Source: Listeria monocytogenes | GTDB taxonomy: Bacteria > Bacillota > Bacilli > Lactobacillales > Listeriaceae | Direction of reading: 5' to 3' | Length of the DNA: 64,000 bases | Assembly (NCBI RefSeq): GCF_041765605.1 | Contig: NZ_CP168900.1 | Location: 2,806,001 to 2,870,000 of the forward strand | Shown here: positions 25,172 through 35,133 of the stretch, in pieces | Layout: the number at the start of each line of letters is the position of its first letter | Position numbering within the stretch: the stretch's first letter is position 1 | Made by a program: the position numbers and the translations under genes | The notes under the pieces: generated by a model | Databases searched by the model: none | The model's input: only the letters and a program-made list of their open reading frames with translations | Told to the model about the DNA's origin: nothing

Positions 25172-27130
25172 TTGAAATTAAGCGATATTACATCGGAGCC
25201 ACTCATCTTTTTAGATAAAGATTGGCGCACTAAAGAAGAAGTATTTGATGGATTAATTGATGCTTTACACAATCAAGGAGTTTTATCAGATAAAAATGAA
25301 TTCAAAAAAGCTGTCTTAGAACGCGAAAAGATTTCTGAAACTGGTTTAGAGAAAGGTTTTGCTATTCCACATGGTAAATCTAAAGCCGTTAAAAAAGCTG
25401 CTTTTGCATTTGCTCGTATCAATCAACCAATTAATTCTTGGGGCAGCATTGATCCAACAAATGAAGTAAAATATATCTTTTTATTAGCTATTCCAGAAAA
25501 CGAAGCCGGTTCAACTCATTTAGAACTTTTAGCAGCTTTAAGTAAGCGTTTACTCGACCCTGCTTTTATTGAGAGCATTTCTACCGCTCCTACAGTAAAC
25601 GAATTTATGACCGTACTCGATTCTGAACAACAAGAAGATGAAAAAGTAGATTACAACCGAAAAATCGTTGCTATTACAGCGTGTGCAGCGGGTATCGCCC
25701 ATACTTATATGGCAGCGGAAGCCCTTGAACTAGCTGGTAAAGAACTTGGTATTGAAGTTATCGTCGAAAAACAAGGTGCGAATGGTATTGAAGACCGCAT
25801 TACTCCTGAAATCCTTAAAGGCGCAGAAGCAGTCATTTTCGCGACAGATATTACCGCAAAAGATAAAGAACGTTTCGCCGGAATGCCTTTTATCCAAAGA
25901 CGTGTCGCTGAGCCACTTCGTAGTGGTAAAGAAATGATTGAAACTGTATTAAGCAAACCAGATGGCTATGTTAAAGCTGATACAGATGGTTCCGAACAGC
26001 AATTTGATAATAATAAGAGCAGTGTTTTCTCGCAAATTTATCGTGGGATTTTAACTGGTATTTCTTATATGTTACCTGTTATTGTCGCAGGTGGTTTAAT
26101 GATTGGTATTGGCCAACTTGGCGCAACTGCCTTTGGTCTTGAAAAAGTTATTGGTAATCCAGAGTATGCAACAAACTCTAACCAGCTTATTGTAATCTTC
26201 CATTATCTCGGTTTATACGGAAATATGATTATGAAATTCATGTATCCTGTTTTCGGTGCCTTCCTTGCTTACTCAATTGCTGACCGTCCTGGACTTGCTC
26301 CTGGGTTTATCGGTGGTGCTTTCGCAGCGGGGCTACATTACACCTTCTGGGGCGTAGATGGCGGTATACCATCTGGATTCTTCGGTGTTCTAATTTTAGG
26401 TATCATTGCCGGATTTGTTGCTAAATTCTTAAACGAAAAAATTAAATTACACAAAAATTTACAAGCTATGAAACCAATGTTCCTGATTCCAGGGATTACC
26501 GTTTTAGTCTTGTTCTTCGTCAATTACTATGTGGTCGACCCGGTATTCGGGGGCTTAAACGCATGGTTACAAGAACTAATTATTCAAAATCAAGATGCAA
26601 GTGCTGTACTACTTTCGACAATTATTGCTTGTTTGACTGCATTTGACTTAGGTGGACCAGTCAATAAAGCAGCCGGAGCTATCGCAATCGGACTCGCAGC
26701 AGACGGAATCTTCCCGCTAACTGCTCGTGTTTTAGCAATCGTTATCCCGCCAATCGGACTTGGGCTTGCGACTGTATTAGATAAATATGTTGTTAAACGT
26801 CGTGTTTTTGATGAAAACTTACGTGTTGCAGGTACAACCTCTATTTTCCTAGGGTTTATTGCCATAGGAGAGGGCGCGATACCGTTTATGCTACAAAATC
26901 CGCTTATCACTATTCCAATTAATATGATTGGGGCTTCTCTTGGTGCGGTTACTGCAGTTTTACTTGGTGCAGTACAATGGCTTCCACTTCCAGCAATTTG
27001 GGGTTGGCCGCTCGTTGAAAATTTCTGGGCCTATGCGATTGGTTTAATCGTAGGTATCGCCTTTATCACATTCGCGAATATCTTCGTACGCTACGGCTTA
27101 ATCACACGTAAAGAAAATAAAATCAAATAA
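25172..27130 (+). CDS. PTS fructose/mannosylglycerate-family transporter, EIIABC
   Basis: A 652-residue three-domain PTS permease: EIIA (residues about 5-145, phosphorylated His in KGFAIPHGKS near 70), EIIB (about 165-265, phosphocysteine in CAAGIAHTYMAAEAL) and EIIC (about 285-645, with FDLGGPVNKAA). It belongs to the fructose superfamily that also contains E. coli MngA, which imports 2-O-alpha-mannosyl-D-glycerate. TTG 25172 has AAAGGAG upstream. The following genes (GH38, GH13_18, glycerate kinase) suggest that the substrate is a hexosyl-glycerate rather than fructose; that substrate assignment is inference. Confidence 0.92.
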   Translation: MKLSDITSEPLIFLDKDWRTKEEVFDGLIDALHNQGVLSDKNEFKKAVLEREKISETGLEKGFAIPHGKSKAVKKAAFAFARINQPINSWGSIDPTNEVKYIFLLAIPENEAGSTHLELLAALSKRLLDPAFIESISTAPTVNEFMTVLDSEQQEDEKVDYNRKIVAITACAAGIAHTYMAAEALELAGKELGIEVIVEKQGANGIEDRITPEILKGAEAVIFATDITAKDKERFAGMPFIQRRVAEPLRSGKEMIETVLSKPDGYVKADTDGSEQQFDNNKSSVFSQIYRGILTGISYMLPVIVAGGLMIGIGQLGATAFGLEKVIGNPEYATNSNQLIVIFHYLGLYGNMIMKFMYPVFGAFLAYSIADRPGLAPGFIGGAFAAGLHYTFWGVDGGIPSGFFGVLILGIIAGFVAKFLNEKIKLHKNLQAMKPMFLIPGITVLVLFFVNYYVVDPVFGGLNAWLQELIIQNQDASAVLLSTIIACLTAFDLGGPVNKAAGAIAIGLAADGIFPLTARVLAIVIPPIGLGLATVLDKYVVKRRVFDENLRVAGTTSIFLGFIAIGEGAIPFMLQNPLITIPINMIGASLGAVTAVLLGAVQWLPLPAIWGWPLVENFWAYAIGLIVGIAFITFANIFVRYGLITRKENKIK

Positions 27131-27140
27131 AAAAATAGGC

Positions 27141-27168
27141 TGACAGGTACTCTCGTTAGTACCTGTCA
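27141..27168 (+). repeat. intercistronic hairpin between the PTS and GH38 genes
   Basis: TGACAGGTAC / GTACCTGTCA, a perfect 10-bp stem with an 8-nt loop and no T-run after it. It is better explained as an mRNA stabiliser or partial terminator that sets the PTS to hydrolase ratio than as a full stop. Confidence 0.7.
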
Positions 27169-27190
27169 CTTAATTTGAGAGGTTTTTAAA

Positions 27191-29839
27191 ATGAAAAAAA
27201 ATAAAATTGTACATGTTGTCGCACATTCCCACTGGGATCACGAATGGTATTTCACCATGGAAGATTCCAATATCTTATTAATTGAGAATTTAGACTATCT
27301 TTTAAACGTTTTAGAAACAAAAGATTCCTTTGCAAGTTATTCCTTTGATGGTCAAATGTCTGTCATTGAGCGTTACTTAGATATTCGTCCAGAAAATAAA
27401 GCGCGCGTTGAAAAACTTATCCAAGATCGTCGTCTATTCGTCGGTCCGTGGTATACACAAACCGATAGCTTGTTAGTTAAAACAGAAGCTGTGATTCGCA
27501 ACTTACTTTATGGTTATAAAATGGGCGAAGAATTCGGTCATAGCATGAGCATCGGTTATTCCCCAGATATTTTTGGGCAACATGCTTATCTACCAGCTAT
27601 TTATAAATCATTTAATATGGAGCATAGTATTTTCCAGCGTGGTGTTTATAACGATCAAGTGCAAGATGACCTTAACTTCCACTGGACTTCTCCAGACAAC
27701 AAGTCCATCCCAACCAACAATATTTTCTTTGGTTATGGACCTGGTAAATTTTTAAGCAGTGAAAAAAGCTATGTAGAAACTCGTCTTCTTCCAATTTTAG
27801 ATCGACTTGCTGAAATGAACACACATACAGATGTCCTTCTTTTACCAGCAGGCGGCGACCAAGTACTTGTGCGTGAAAACTTCCCGGAAATTGTCGCGGA
27901 ATTGAACGAGATGGACTTAGGTTATACCTTCATTCTGTCCGATTACGAAGCATTTATGAATGATGCTTGGACTTCTACTTTCCCGAACGAAATCACTGGT
28001 GAACTGCTTGCTTGCCAAAAATCACGAATCCACCACACATGTCGTTCAGAACGCTACGATATTAAACGTCTTAATTACTTAGTAGAAAATAGATTAGTCA
28101 ACATTCTAGAACCACTTGCAACAATGGCCAATAAATTCGGAATCAAATATCCTAAACCTTGGTTAGATATTATTTGGAAAAAATTATTTGATAGCCACGC
28201 TCATAACGGTATTGGTGCTTCGAATTCTGATGATGCAAACCATGACATCGTAGTTCGGCTAACTAGCGCACTTCGGATGACAGATGGCTTAATTAACCTT
28301 TTGAAAAAACAAATTACGAAGGCCGTTAGTCAGGAAATGGGCGACGAAAATATTGCGCTATTATTCAATACTAACCCAGTGGCAGAAGAAAGAACTGCAA
28401 AACTAACATTATTCACTCCTGAAAAATCATTCCAACTGTTCTCCGGTGATGCGGAAGTGACTTTCAGCGTTGTACATCAAGAAAAATTAGACGGTGGACG
28501 GAAAGTAATTGTAACTGCAAAAGGCGAAAAAGAAGTTGCTGTTCCTGATTATTATCGTACAGAAATCTACTTGAAAAGCGGTCTAATCCCTGCACTTGGT
28601 TACAAAACATTGCAAGTGAAAACCGTTACTACAGAAATGGACCAATTAATCAGCATTTCCAAACAAACAATTGAAAATGAAAAAATCATTGTTCAATTCG
28701 AAAACGGGAAAATCAATCTTTTAAATAAAGAACAACAAAGCATTATAAATGACCTTATTCGCTTCGAAAATGTGGCTGACGCTGGGGATTCCTTTGACTT
28801 CTCACCACTTGAAGGCGACCAAGCCATCTATATCGAAACAAGCGAATTACTAACCGTTGAAAAAAATCATCTATATAGCAAAATGATGTTAAAACATACT
28901 GCTGTAGTTCCGAAAGATTTAGAAGCCCGCGCACAAAAAACAAGTACAGAAACATTTGAAATTTTAACAGAAATCGAACTTTTTGACGGTGAAGAATTCG
29001 TCCGTGTTCGCCATACGATTGACAATAAAGTAAAAGACCACCGCATTAGAGCATTGATCAAAACCAATGTAGCAGAACCTAAATATTCTTACGCAGACCA
29101 AGGTTATAGCCTCATGAAACGCAGCGTCACAAACCCTTACCTTGCAAACTGGCGCGAGGACAAATTCGTGGAAGCACCTGTGCCGATTTTCCCAGTGGAA
29201 AATATCGTCGCTGTTTCTGAAGAAGACGCAACACTTGCCTTGTTAGTTGGCGGTATCAAAGAATATGAAATCTTACCGAAAACTGCTGAAATCGCATTAA
29301 CTCTTTTCAGAAGTAATGGTTTGCTTGGAAAAGATGATCTCATGTGGCGTCCAGGCCGCGCTTCCGGTATTAATAACAAAGTCGTTCCTACACCAGACGG
29401 TCAAATGCTCGAAGAAATGATTTTTGAATATGCTGTGTACGTACAACCTGAGAAACTAAATGAACAAACGCTCTACACGCAAGCTAACATTTTTGAAGGT
29501 CATACAGAAACCTATCACTTACAAAACCTAAATACATTTGAAGAGCGCCTAGAACGCTTTGAAGTAGATTATCCAATCGACCGTTTGCCAGCTCAAAATT
29601 CTATCTTTGAACTAGATAACCTGAACGTATTCATGAGCACTTGCAAAAAATCGTGGGATGGCACTGGCACAATTATCCGCCTATTTAACCCATCAGACAA
29701 AGAAGAAATCGTTCGCTGGACAACTAACGCTTCCAGTTTTGAAGTTTCACTAGCGGAGGAAAAAATCGCAGAACTAAAAGAAAACACTATCTGTATTCCT
29801 AAAAAAGGATTTGCAACTATTTTGTTGGAAGGAGAATAA
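27191..29839 (+). CDS. GH38 alpha-mannosidase family hydrolase, MngB-like
   Basis: An 882-residue glycoside hydrolase of family 38. The N-terminal zinc/catalytic motif AHSHWDHEWY (residues about 11-20), the second region GYSPDIFGQHAYLP with the nucleophile Asp (about 125), and a late SHAHNGIGAS zinc motif (about 336) are present. The closest functional model is E. coli MngB, which hydrolyses mannosyl-6-phosphate-glycerate to mannose-6-phosphate and glycerate after PTS import; this fits the EIIABC gene upstream and the glycerate kinase downstream. A general alpha-mannosidase role is the alternative. Confidence 0.9.
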   Translation: MKKNKIVHVVAHSHWDHEWYFTMEDSNILLIENLDYLLNVLETKDSFASYSFDGQMSVIERYLDIRPENKARVEKLIQDRRLFVGPWYTQTDSLLVKTEAVIRNLLYGYKMGEEFGHSMSIGYSPDIFGQHAYLPAIYKSFNMEHSIFQRGVYNDQVQDDLNFHWTSPDNKSIPTNNIFFGYGPGKFLSSEKSYVETRLLPILDRLAEMNTHTDVLLLPAGGDQVLVRENFPEIVAELNEMDLGYTFILSDYEAFMNDAWTSTFPNEITGELLACQKSRIHHTCRSERYDIKRLNYLVENRLVNILEPLATMANKFGIKYPKPWLDIIWKKLFDSHAHNGIGASNSDDANHDIVVRLTSALRMTDGLINLLKKQITKAVSQEMGDENIALLFNTNPVAEERTAKLTLFTPEKSFQLFSGDAEVTFSVVHQEKLDGGRKVIVTAKGEKEVAVPDYYRTEIYLKSGLIPALGYKTLQVKTVTTEMDQLISISKQTIENEKIIVQFENGKINLLNKEQQSIINDLIRFENVADAGDSFDFSPLEGDQAIYIETSELLTVEKNHLYSKMMLKHTAVVPKDLEARAQKTSTETFEILTEIELFDGEEFVRVRHTIDNKVKDHRIRALIKTNVAEPKYSYADQGYSLMKRSVTNPYLANWREDKFVEAPVPIFPVENIVAVSEEDATLALLVGGIKEYEILPKTAEIALTLFRSNGLLGKDDLMWRPGRASGINNKVVPTPDGQMLEEMIFEYAVYVQPEKLNEQTLYTQANIFEGHTETYHLQNLNTFEERLERFEVDYPIDRLPAQNSIFELDNLNVFMSTCKKSWDGTGTIIRLFNPSDKEEIVRWTTNASSFEVSLAEEKIAELKENTICIPKKGFATILLEGE

Positions 29840-29840
29840 T

Positions 29841-31523
29841 ATGCAAACCGAACTGGTTAATCAAATAGAAGTAAAACTAAGAAAAATTTATCAAGCTGCA
29901 TACCAACCCGCATACTTGGAAAAAATGCTCGCATGCGCTGAAAACTATTCTAATAATGCGCGTGGTTCGATTGATACTATTTCCGAAAAAAACGTCTATC
30001 TTATTGCTTATGGCGACAGCATTTTCGAAAAAAACAAGCATCCGTTACAAACATTAAATGAGTTCCTACAAGAATATGCACAAGATGTTATTACAGATGT
30101 CCACTTGCTGCCGATTTTCCCTAGTACGTCAGATGATGGCTTCTCTGTCACAGACTACAAGCAAATTGACGAACAGCTTGGCGACTGGGATGACGTTCAA
30201 AAAATGTCTGAGAACTTCCGAGTGATGCTTGATTTCGTAGCCAATCATATGTCGAAATCAAGTGATTGGTTCAAGCGATTCTCCGATAACGAAGCGCCGT
30301 ACAATCAATTTTTCATCGAGAAGGACAGCCAATTTGATTATAAAAACGTCACACGTCCGCGGACTTCTCCGCTATTCCACCAATACGAAAACGGCAAAGA
30401 ACTTTGGACTACTTTTAGCGAAGATCAGTTAGACTTAAACGTCCGTAATATCGATTGCCTTGTAGCCTTAACAGATGTCCTGCTTTTCTATGCATCCAAA
30501 CAAGCTACAAGCATTCGTCTTGATGCCATTGGATTTTTATGGAAAACATCTGGCACGACTTGTATGCACCTACCAGAAACGCATGAAATCATTTCGCTTT
30601 GGCGTCTGCTGATTGATGAACTATATCCGAATCTGCAAATTATCACAGAAACCAACGTCCCTCATGAAGAAAACATTAGTTATTTTGGCGATGGCGAAAA
30701 TGAAGCAAATATGGTTTATCAGTTCCCGCTTCCGCCACTTGTGCTCCATACCTTCACTTGCCATGATACAACGAAACTTTCGAAGTGGGCGAAATCCATT
30801 TCACAAGTTTCTAGCACAGCGACTTATTTTAACTTCTTAGCAAGTCATGACGGAATTGGTATGCGCCCTGCGACCGGAATTCTTTCCGACGAAGAAATCA
30901 ATTCTCTCGTCCAAAAAGCGGTCCAAAACGGTGGCCAAGTTTCCTATAAAGACAACGCAGATGGCACGCAGTCGGTATACGAACTTAATATTAACTACGG
31001 TGAAGCTCTGCAAAACCCGGGCGAAGACACAACCGAAGAACTCGTAACGAAAAAAATTATCGCTGCCCATAGTATTTTGCTAACACTTCAAGGCGTCCCA
31101 GCGATTTACTATCATTCCCTTCTAGGTTCTAAAAACGACCTTGTTGGTTACGAAGAATCCGGTATTAATCGCCGCATCAACCGTGAAAAACTGGAAAAAA
31201 ATCAATTGGTTCATGAACTTGAAACAGACACTTATCGCCAAACCATTTTCACATCGTTGAAAAAATTGGTGCAAATCAGACGAAACCACGCCGCTTTTTC
31301 ACCATTTGCAACCCAAGAAATTTTAGATTTAGGACCAGATGTTTTTGCGATAAAACGGGAATCTGAGGAAGAATGTATTTACGGAATTATCAATGTCACT
31401 TCTCACAATATCCGCAAAACGCTCGCTTTCTCTGGCACGAATTTATTAACTAATCAACCCGTTGCGAGTGAACTTGATTTAACTGCGTATGAAGTTGTCT
31501 GGATTAAGAAGGCTGTCCAATGA
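29841..31523 (+). CDS. GH13_18 sucrose/glucosylglycerate phosphorylase family enzyme
   Basis: A 560-residue phosphorylase of GH13 subfamily 18. TSDDGFSVTDYKQIDEQLGDW, MLDFVANHMSKSSDWF, IRLDAIGFLWK (catalytic Asp) and ITETNVP (catalytic Glu) are conserved. It is usually annotated as sucrose phosphorylase (GtfA), but the family also contains glucosylglycerate phosphorylase, and here it sits between a MngB-like hydrolase and glycerate kinase with no fructokinase or sucrose transporter. Phosphorolysis of glucosylglycerate to glucose-1-phosphate and glycerate is therefore more plausible. ATG 29841 follows GGAAGGAG, 1 nt after the GH38 stop codon. Confidence 0.87.
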   Translation: MQTELVNQIEVKLRKIYQAAYQPAYLEKMLACAENYSNNARGSIDTISEKNVYLIAYGDSIFEKNKHPLQTLNEFLQEYAQDVITDVHLLPIFPSTSDDGFSVTDYKQIDEQLGDWDDVQKMSENFRVMLDFVANHMSKSSDWFKRFSDNEAPYNQFFIEKDSQFDYKNVTRPRTSPLFHQYENGKELWTTFSEDQLDLNVRNIDCLVALTDVLLFYASKQATSIRLDAIGFLWKTSGTTCMHLPETHEIISLWRLLIDELYPNLQIITETNVPHEENISYFGDGENEANMVYQFPLPPLVLHTFTCHDTTKLSKWAKSISQVSSTATYFNFLASHDGIGMRPATGILSDEEINSLVQKAVQNGGQVSYKDNADGTQSVYELNINYGEALQNPGEDTTEELVTKKIIAAHSILLTLQGVPAIYYHSLLGSKNDLVGYEESGINRRINREKLEKNQLVHELETDTYRQTIFTSLKKLVQIRRNHAAFSPFATQEILDLGPDVFAIKRESEEECIYGIINVTSHNIRKTLAFSGTNLLTNQPVASELDLTAYEVVWIKKAVQ

Positions 31524-32653
31524 AAATCGTCATCGCACCTGATTCATTCAAAGAGAGCGCCACTGCGGTGGAAGTAGCAACTGCCATAAAAAAAGGCTGG
31601 ACTAAAGCTCGTCCAGCCGATCAAATTAGCCTTGCCCCTGTTTCTGACGGGGGTGAGGGTTTTCTTACTGTTTTAAGTGAGTCTTCCGAGGTGGAATTGT
31701 TCCAAGCAGAAGTAACCAACCTAAACGGTCACAAAATAACGGCCTCCTACGGTATTCACACTAGCCAAGAAACTGCGATTATCGAGTCCGCCAACACGAT
31801 TGGATTAGATTTAATCCCAGCGGCAGACCGCAATCCAGCTTACGCGAGCTCTAAAGGCGTCGGTGAACTAATTTTGGCGGCACTGAATCACAACGTCAAA
31901 AAAATCATTATCGGGCTAGGCGGAAGTGGTACAAACGATGGCGGCGCTGGGCTAATCCAAGCTTTGGGCGTTGCACTACTTGATAAAAACAAACAGCCTA
32001 TTCCGCCCGGTGGCATTCATTTGCAAGAACTAGCCTACATTGATGCCAGCAACCTTAATCCAAAGCTGAAAAACATTCAATTCCAAATAGCCTGTGACGT
32101 CACGAATCCACTTCTTGGAGAAAACGGCGCTACCTTCGTTTTCGGTGCTCAAAAAGGCGCAACTCCCGAAATGCTCGTTCAACTAGAGCACGCCATGCAG
32201 AACTACGGGGCAAAACTTGATCAATTTTCATCTCAAAAAATCACTACAAAAAAAGGAGCCGGAGCCGCTGGTGGTATCGCTGCCGGACTAATGACTTTCC
32301 TAAATGCAGACGTATTAAGCGGTTCAGCTCTTGTTATGGAACTTTCTAATATGAAGGATAAAATGAAAGATGCGGATATCGTCATTGTTGGCGAAGGGCG
32401 AATGGACAAGCAATCGATGATGGGGAAAATCCCTGTTCAAATCGCTCAAGAAGCTAAAAAACAAGGTTGTTTCGTCCTAGCAATCGTCGGTAGCCTTGCA
32501 CTCGAAAACAATATCGCCCAACAACACGGTATCGATGCGTTCTTCCCAAACATCCCAGAAATAACAGATTTACCCACTCTTTTCGAAAATACAACAAAGA
32601 ACCTCGAACGCACGGCGGAAAACATTGCCAAATTAACTTTAATTGGCAAATAA
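31520..32653 (+). CDS. glxK: glycerate kinase
   Basis: A 377-residue class-I glycerate 2-kinase (GarK/GlxK family), phosphorylating D-glycerate to 2-phosphoglycerate, a glycolytic intermediate. The N-terminal IAPDSFKESATAVEVATAI, the ISLAPVSDGGEGF segment and GLGGSGTNDGGAGL (about 130) are family hallmarks. It overlaps the phosphorylase gene by 4 nt (ATGA), so the enzymes are made together; it consumes the glycerate that the two upstream enzymes would release. Only 4 nt separate its stop from the stop of the convergent LacI gene, with no terminator visible between them. Confidence 0.93.
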   Translation: MKIVIAPDSFKESATAVEVATAIKKGWTKARPADQISLAPVSDGGEGFLTVLSESSEVELFQAEVTNLNGHKITASYGIHTSQETAIIESANTIGLDLIPAADRNPAYASSKGVGELILAALNHNVKKIIIGLGGSGTNDGGAGLIQALGVALLDKNKQPIPPGGIHLQELAYIDASNLNPKLKNIQFQIACDVTNPLLGENGATFVFGAQKGATPEMLVQLEHAMQNYGAKLDQFSSQKITTKKGAGAAGGIAAGLMTFLNADVLSGSALVMELSNMKDKMKDADIVIVGEGRMDKQSMMGKIPVQIAQEAKKQGCFVLAIVGSLALENNIAQQHGIDAFFPNIPEITDLPTLFENTTKNLERTAENIAKLTLIGK

Positions 32654-32657
32654 TTTT

Positions 32658-33614
32658 TTAGACTGTTTTCCTTCTAATCAGCTCATGCTCCACTTTAATT
32701 CTTTGCAATTTACCTTGCTCAAAAATAGTAAAAGCATTTTCTCCCAATTTTTTTAGGTTATGATCAAGCGTTGTGATTTCTAAAACCTTACCAATTGGGA
32801 GATTTTCTTGCCCTAAAATAGCGACATCTTCCGGAACACGCAGACCGAGTTTTTTCACGTGATACATAACCCCCGCCGCAACCTCGTCACCATTCGCATA
32901 AATCGCATCAGGCCAGTCTTTCCCCTCTGCGAAAAAATGCTCCCCAGCCTTCAAACCATCTTCAAGCGTATAACACTCACTTAAAAACCGATTATCACCC
33001 ACTGGACCAAAAACTTGCTCATAAGCATTGATTTTTCCATATGTACTCGTACTTTCACGCGATGCTCTCCCCGCTGTAAAAGCCACTTTTTTATAACCTT
33101 CATCTTCCAAAAACTGAAATCCAGCCCGGTATGCTTTCACGCGGTCAATATAAGAGCACGATACTTCTTTTGATTCCACATACTCGCACGCAATAATCGG
33201 CCCATACGCTAGGTACGGCAAAATCACGTCCCAATTATTGGCACGAGAAGTAATAATCAGGCCATCCACCTGTTTCGTTTTAAGACGCATCAAGTACTTT
33301 TCTTCTTCTTTCGGATCATATCCTGTTGGAAAAAGTGTCACCGAATAACGGTTTTTAAAAGCTACTTCCAAAATACCATTTACAATTTTGTCAAACCACG
33401 GGTGATCATTATAAGGTATAATCACGCCAACCGTATTTGTTTTCCCACGCGCTAAGTCCATGGCACTACGGTTAGGTGAATAATCTAATTCATCAATAAC
33501 AGCTTGCACACGGGCTCTTTTCTCCTCCGCAACATACGGATGGTTATTGAGCACTCGTGACACTGTCGTCACTGAAACTCCCGCTAATTTGGCTATTTCT
33601 TTAATATTTGGCAT
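32658..33614 (-). CDS. LacI family transcriptional regulator
   Basis: A 318-residue LacI/GalR regulator: HTH MPNIKEIAKLAGVSVTTVSRVLNNHPYV at the N-terminus and a periplasmic-binding-like effector domain (about 60-318, VGVIIPYNDHPWF, DGLIITSRAN, AIYANGDEVAAG). It is convergent with the sugar-glycerate operon, of which it may be a second regulator together with the RpiR protein. No terminator separates the two transcripts, so read-through antisense is possible. Effector unknown. Confidence 0.9.
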   Translation of the reverse strand: MPNIKEIAKLAGVSVTTVSRVLNNHPYVAEEKRARVQAVIDELDYSPNRSAMDLARGKTNTVGVIIPYNDHPWFDKIVNGILEVAFKNRYSVTLFPTGYDPKEEEKYLMRLKTKQVDGLIITSRANNWDVILPYLAYGPIIACEYVESKEVSCSYIDRVKAYRAGFQFLEDEGYKKVAFTAGRASRESTSTYGKINAYEQVFGPVGDNRFLSECYTLEDGLKAGEHFFAEGKDWPDAIYANGDEVAAGVMYHVKKLGLRVPEDVAILGQENLPIGKVLEITTLDHNLKKLGENAFTIFEQGKLQRIKVEHELIRRKTV

Positions 33615-33634
33615 TTTAAAAACCTCATTCCTAA

Positions 33635-33668
33635 GAAAAAAGTGCGGACAGATTTCTCATACCGCACT
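33635..33668 (-). terminator. terminator of the CorC-type gene
   Basis: AGTGCGG (33641-33647) pairs with CCGCACT (33662-33668) around a 14-nt loop; on the minus strand six T residues follow. Confidence 0.75.
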
Positions 33669-33681
33669 CCTATTTTTATCA

Positions 33682-35016
33682 TTAAGCCATCTGTTCAAGT
33701 TCGCTTGTTTGGATGTCTTTTTCAACACGAACCGAAACCAGTCTGGCATCATTCATTTCTTCTACTGTAAATCGAAGTGTACCGTATTCTACTACTACTT
33801 TATCATCTTCTTCTGGAATTGTCCCAGTTAAAGTAAGCACAAATCCAGCCACAGTATCTACGCCACGTGATGGAAGTTCCACGTGAAACATTTCATTAAA
33901 ATCATCAAGCGGCATGCGGCCTTCTACGATAAATGTCGTCTCATCAATTTTCTTTACTTCATCAGAAAACACATCATTTTCATCGTCAATCTCGCCAACA
34001 ATTTCTTCTAATAAATCTTCTACAGTGACAATTCCTGCAACACCACCGTATTCATCCATTAAAATAGCCATTTGATTTCTAGTTCTTTGCATATTTTTAA
34101 GTAGATCGTCAATAAACATCGTCTCTTGCGCAAAATACGCGTCTTTAACGAGCGCTTTCACATCAATGTTTTCAAAACCTGACTTTCTCGCTTCCGCAAA
34201 AAAATCTTTCATATGCAGAATACCTAGCACCGAGTCCTGATCGCCTGTATAAACGGGAACCCTTGAAAAATTCTCACTTAATAATGCGTCACAAAGTTCT
34301 TCCGATTCTATTTCGGCATCAACCATAAACGCATCTGTTCGCGGTACCATCACTTCACGCGCATATTTATTATCCATTTCAAATACACCACGAAGCATTT
34401 GTAATTCTTCTACCTCAATTACACCGTCACGTCGACCGGTTTCAATCAGTAGCTGCATTTCCTCTCGCGTCATTTTTTCATTATCCGTATTTTTCTCCAT
34501 TCTCGTTAATTTCACAAGAATATCAGTTGAAAAAGACAGGAATTTCACGAACGGACGAAGCACAACACCAACTGCCATGATTGGTCGCACAGAAACACGG
34601 GCAATTTTTTCTGATTTTTGAAGTGCTAAACGTTTTGGATAAAGTTCACCGAAAACTAACGTGATATAAGATAGCACAATAGTCACGACGATAATGGATA
34701 ACTCTTTCGCAAAACTACTTCCTCCAAAAACGGATTCAAGTCTAGTCGCAATACTAGTCGCAGCTGACGCACTGGAGAAGAATCCCGCAAGCGTAATACC
34801 AACTTGAATAGTAGCTAGAAATTTACTTGGATCATCTACGAGTTTAGCTAGCATAACCGCTTTTTTATCACCGGTTTCTGCCTGGCTTTTTACACGATTT
34901 TTGTTCAGTGATACAAGTGCCATCTCTGCTGAGGCAAAGAATGCGTTGAGCATTGTCAACACCACAATAAGAATTAACTGCAAGATAATCTGCTGACTCT
35001 CGGGGTCAGGGTTCAT
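33682..35016 (-). CDS. CNNM/CBS-domain protein of the CorC/HlyC family
   Basis: A 444-residue membrane protein: DUF21/CNNM domain with about four helices (residues 1-190, MLNAFFASAEMALVSLNKNRV), tandem CBS domains (about 200-325, VPRTDAFMV and LMDEYGGVAGIVTVEDLLEEIVG) and a C-terminal CorC_HlyC domain. Relatives are implicated in Mg2+/Co2+ efflux; the name hemolysin used for homologues is historical. ATG 35016 has a GGAGAG upstream, preferable to the frame start at 35058. A parS-like sequence lies inside the 3' part of the gene (33875-33890). Confidence 0.88.
   Translation of the reverse strand: MNPDPESQQIILQLILIVVLTMLNAFFASAEMALVSLNKNRVKSQAETGDKKAVMLAKLVDDPSKFLATIQVGITLAGFFSSASAATSIATRLESVFGGSSFAKELSIIVVTIVLSYITLVFGELYPKRLALQKSEKIARVSVRPIMAVGVVLRPFVKFLSFSTDILVKLTRMEKNTDNEKMTREEMQLLIETGRRDGVIEVEELQMLRGVFEMDNKYAREVMVPRTDAFMVDAEIESEELCDALLSENFSRVPVYTGDQDSVLGILHMKDFFAEARKSGFENIDVKALVKDAYFAQETMFIDDLLKNMQRTRNQMAILMDEYGGVAGIVTVEDLLEEIVGEIDDENDVFSDEVKKIDETTFIVEGRMPLDDFNEMFHVELPSRGVDTVAGFVLTLTGTIPEEDDKVVVEYGTLRFTVEEMNDARLVSVRVEKDIQTSELEQMA
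33875..33890. other. parS-like ParB (Spo0J) binding site 1
   Basis: AGTTCCACGTGAAACA matches the B. subtilis parS consensus TGTTCCACGTGAAACA at 15 of 16 positions. It is embedded in the coding sequence of the CorC-type gene, where selection on codons and on ParB binding must both be met. Confidence 0.75.
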
Positions 35017-35133
35017 ATGGAACTCTCCACTCCTTATTTTCATCGAGAAAACGACCATGCATTTTCTCTAAATATTCCGGACAATTTGCCGGTTAAGAAA
35101 ATTTTATCACGCCACCCCTATTACTGCAAGGTT

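Noticed and set aside
32851-32866. TTTTTCACGTGATACA as a fourth parS
   Set aside because: Two mismatches at positions 2 and 13 within the conserved arms of the 16-mer; inside the LacI gene. Too weak to claim.
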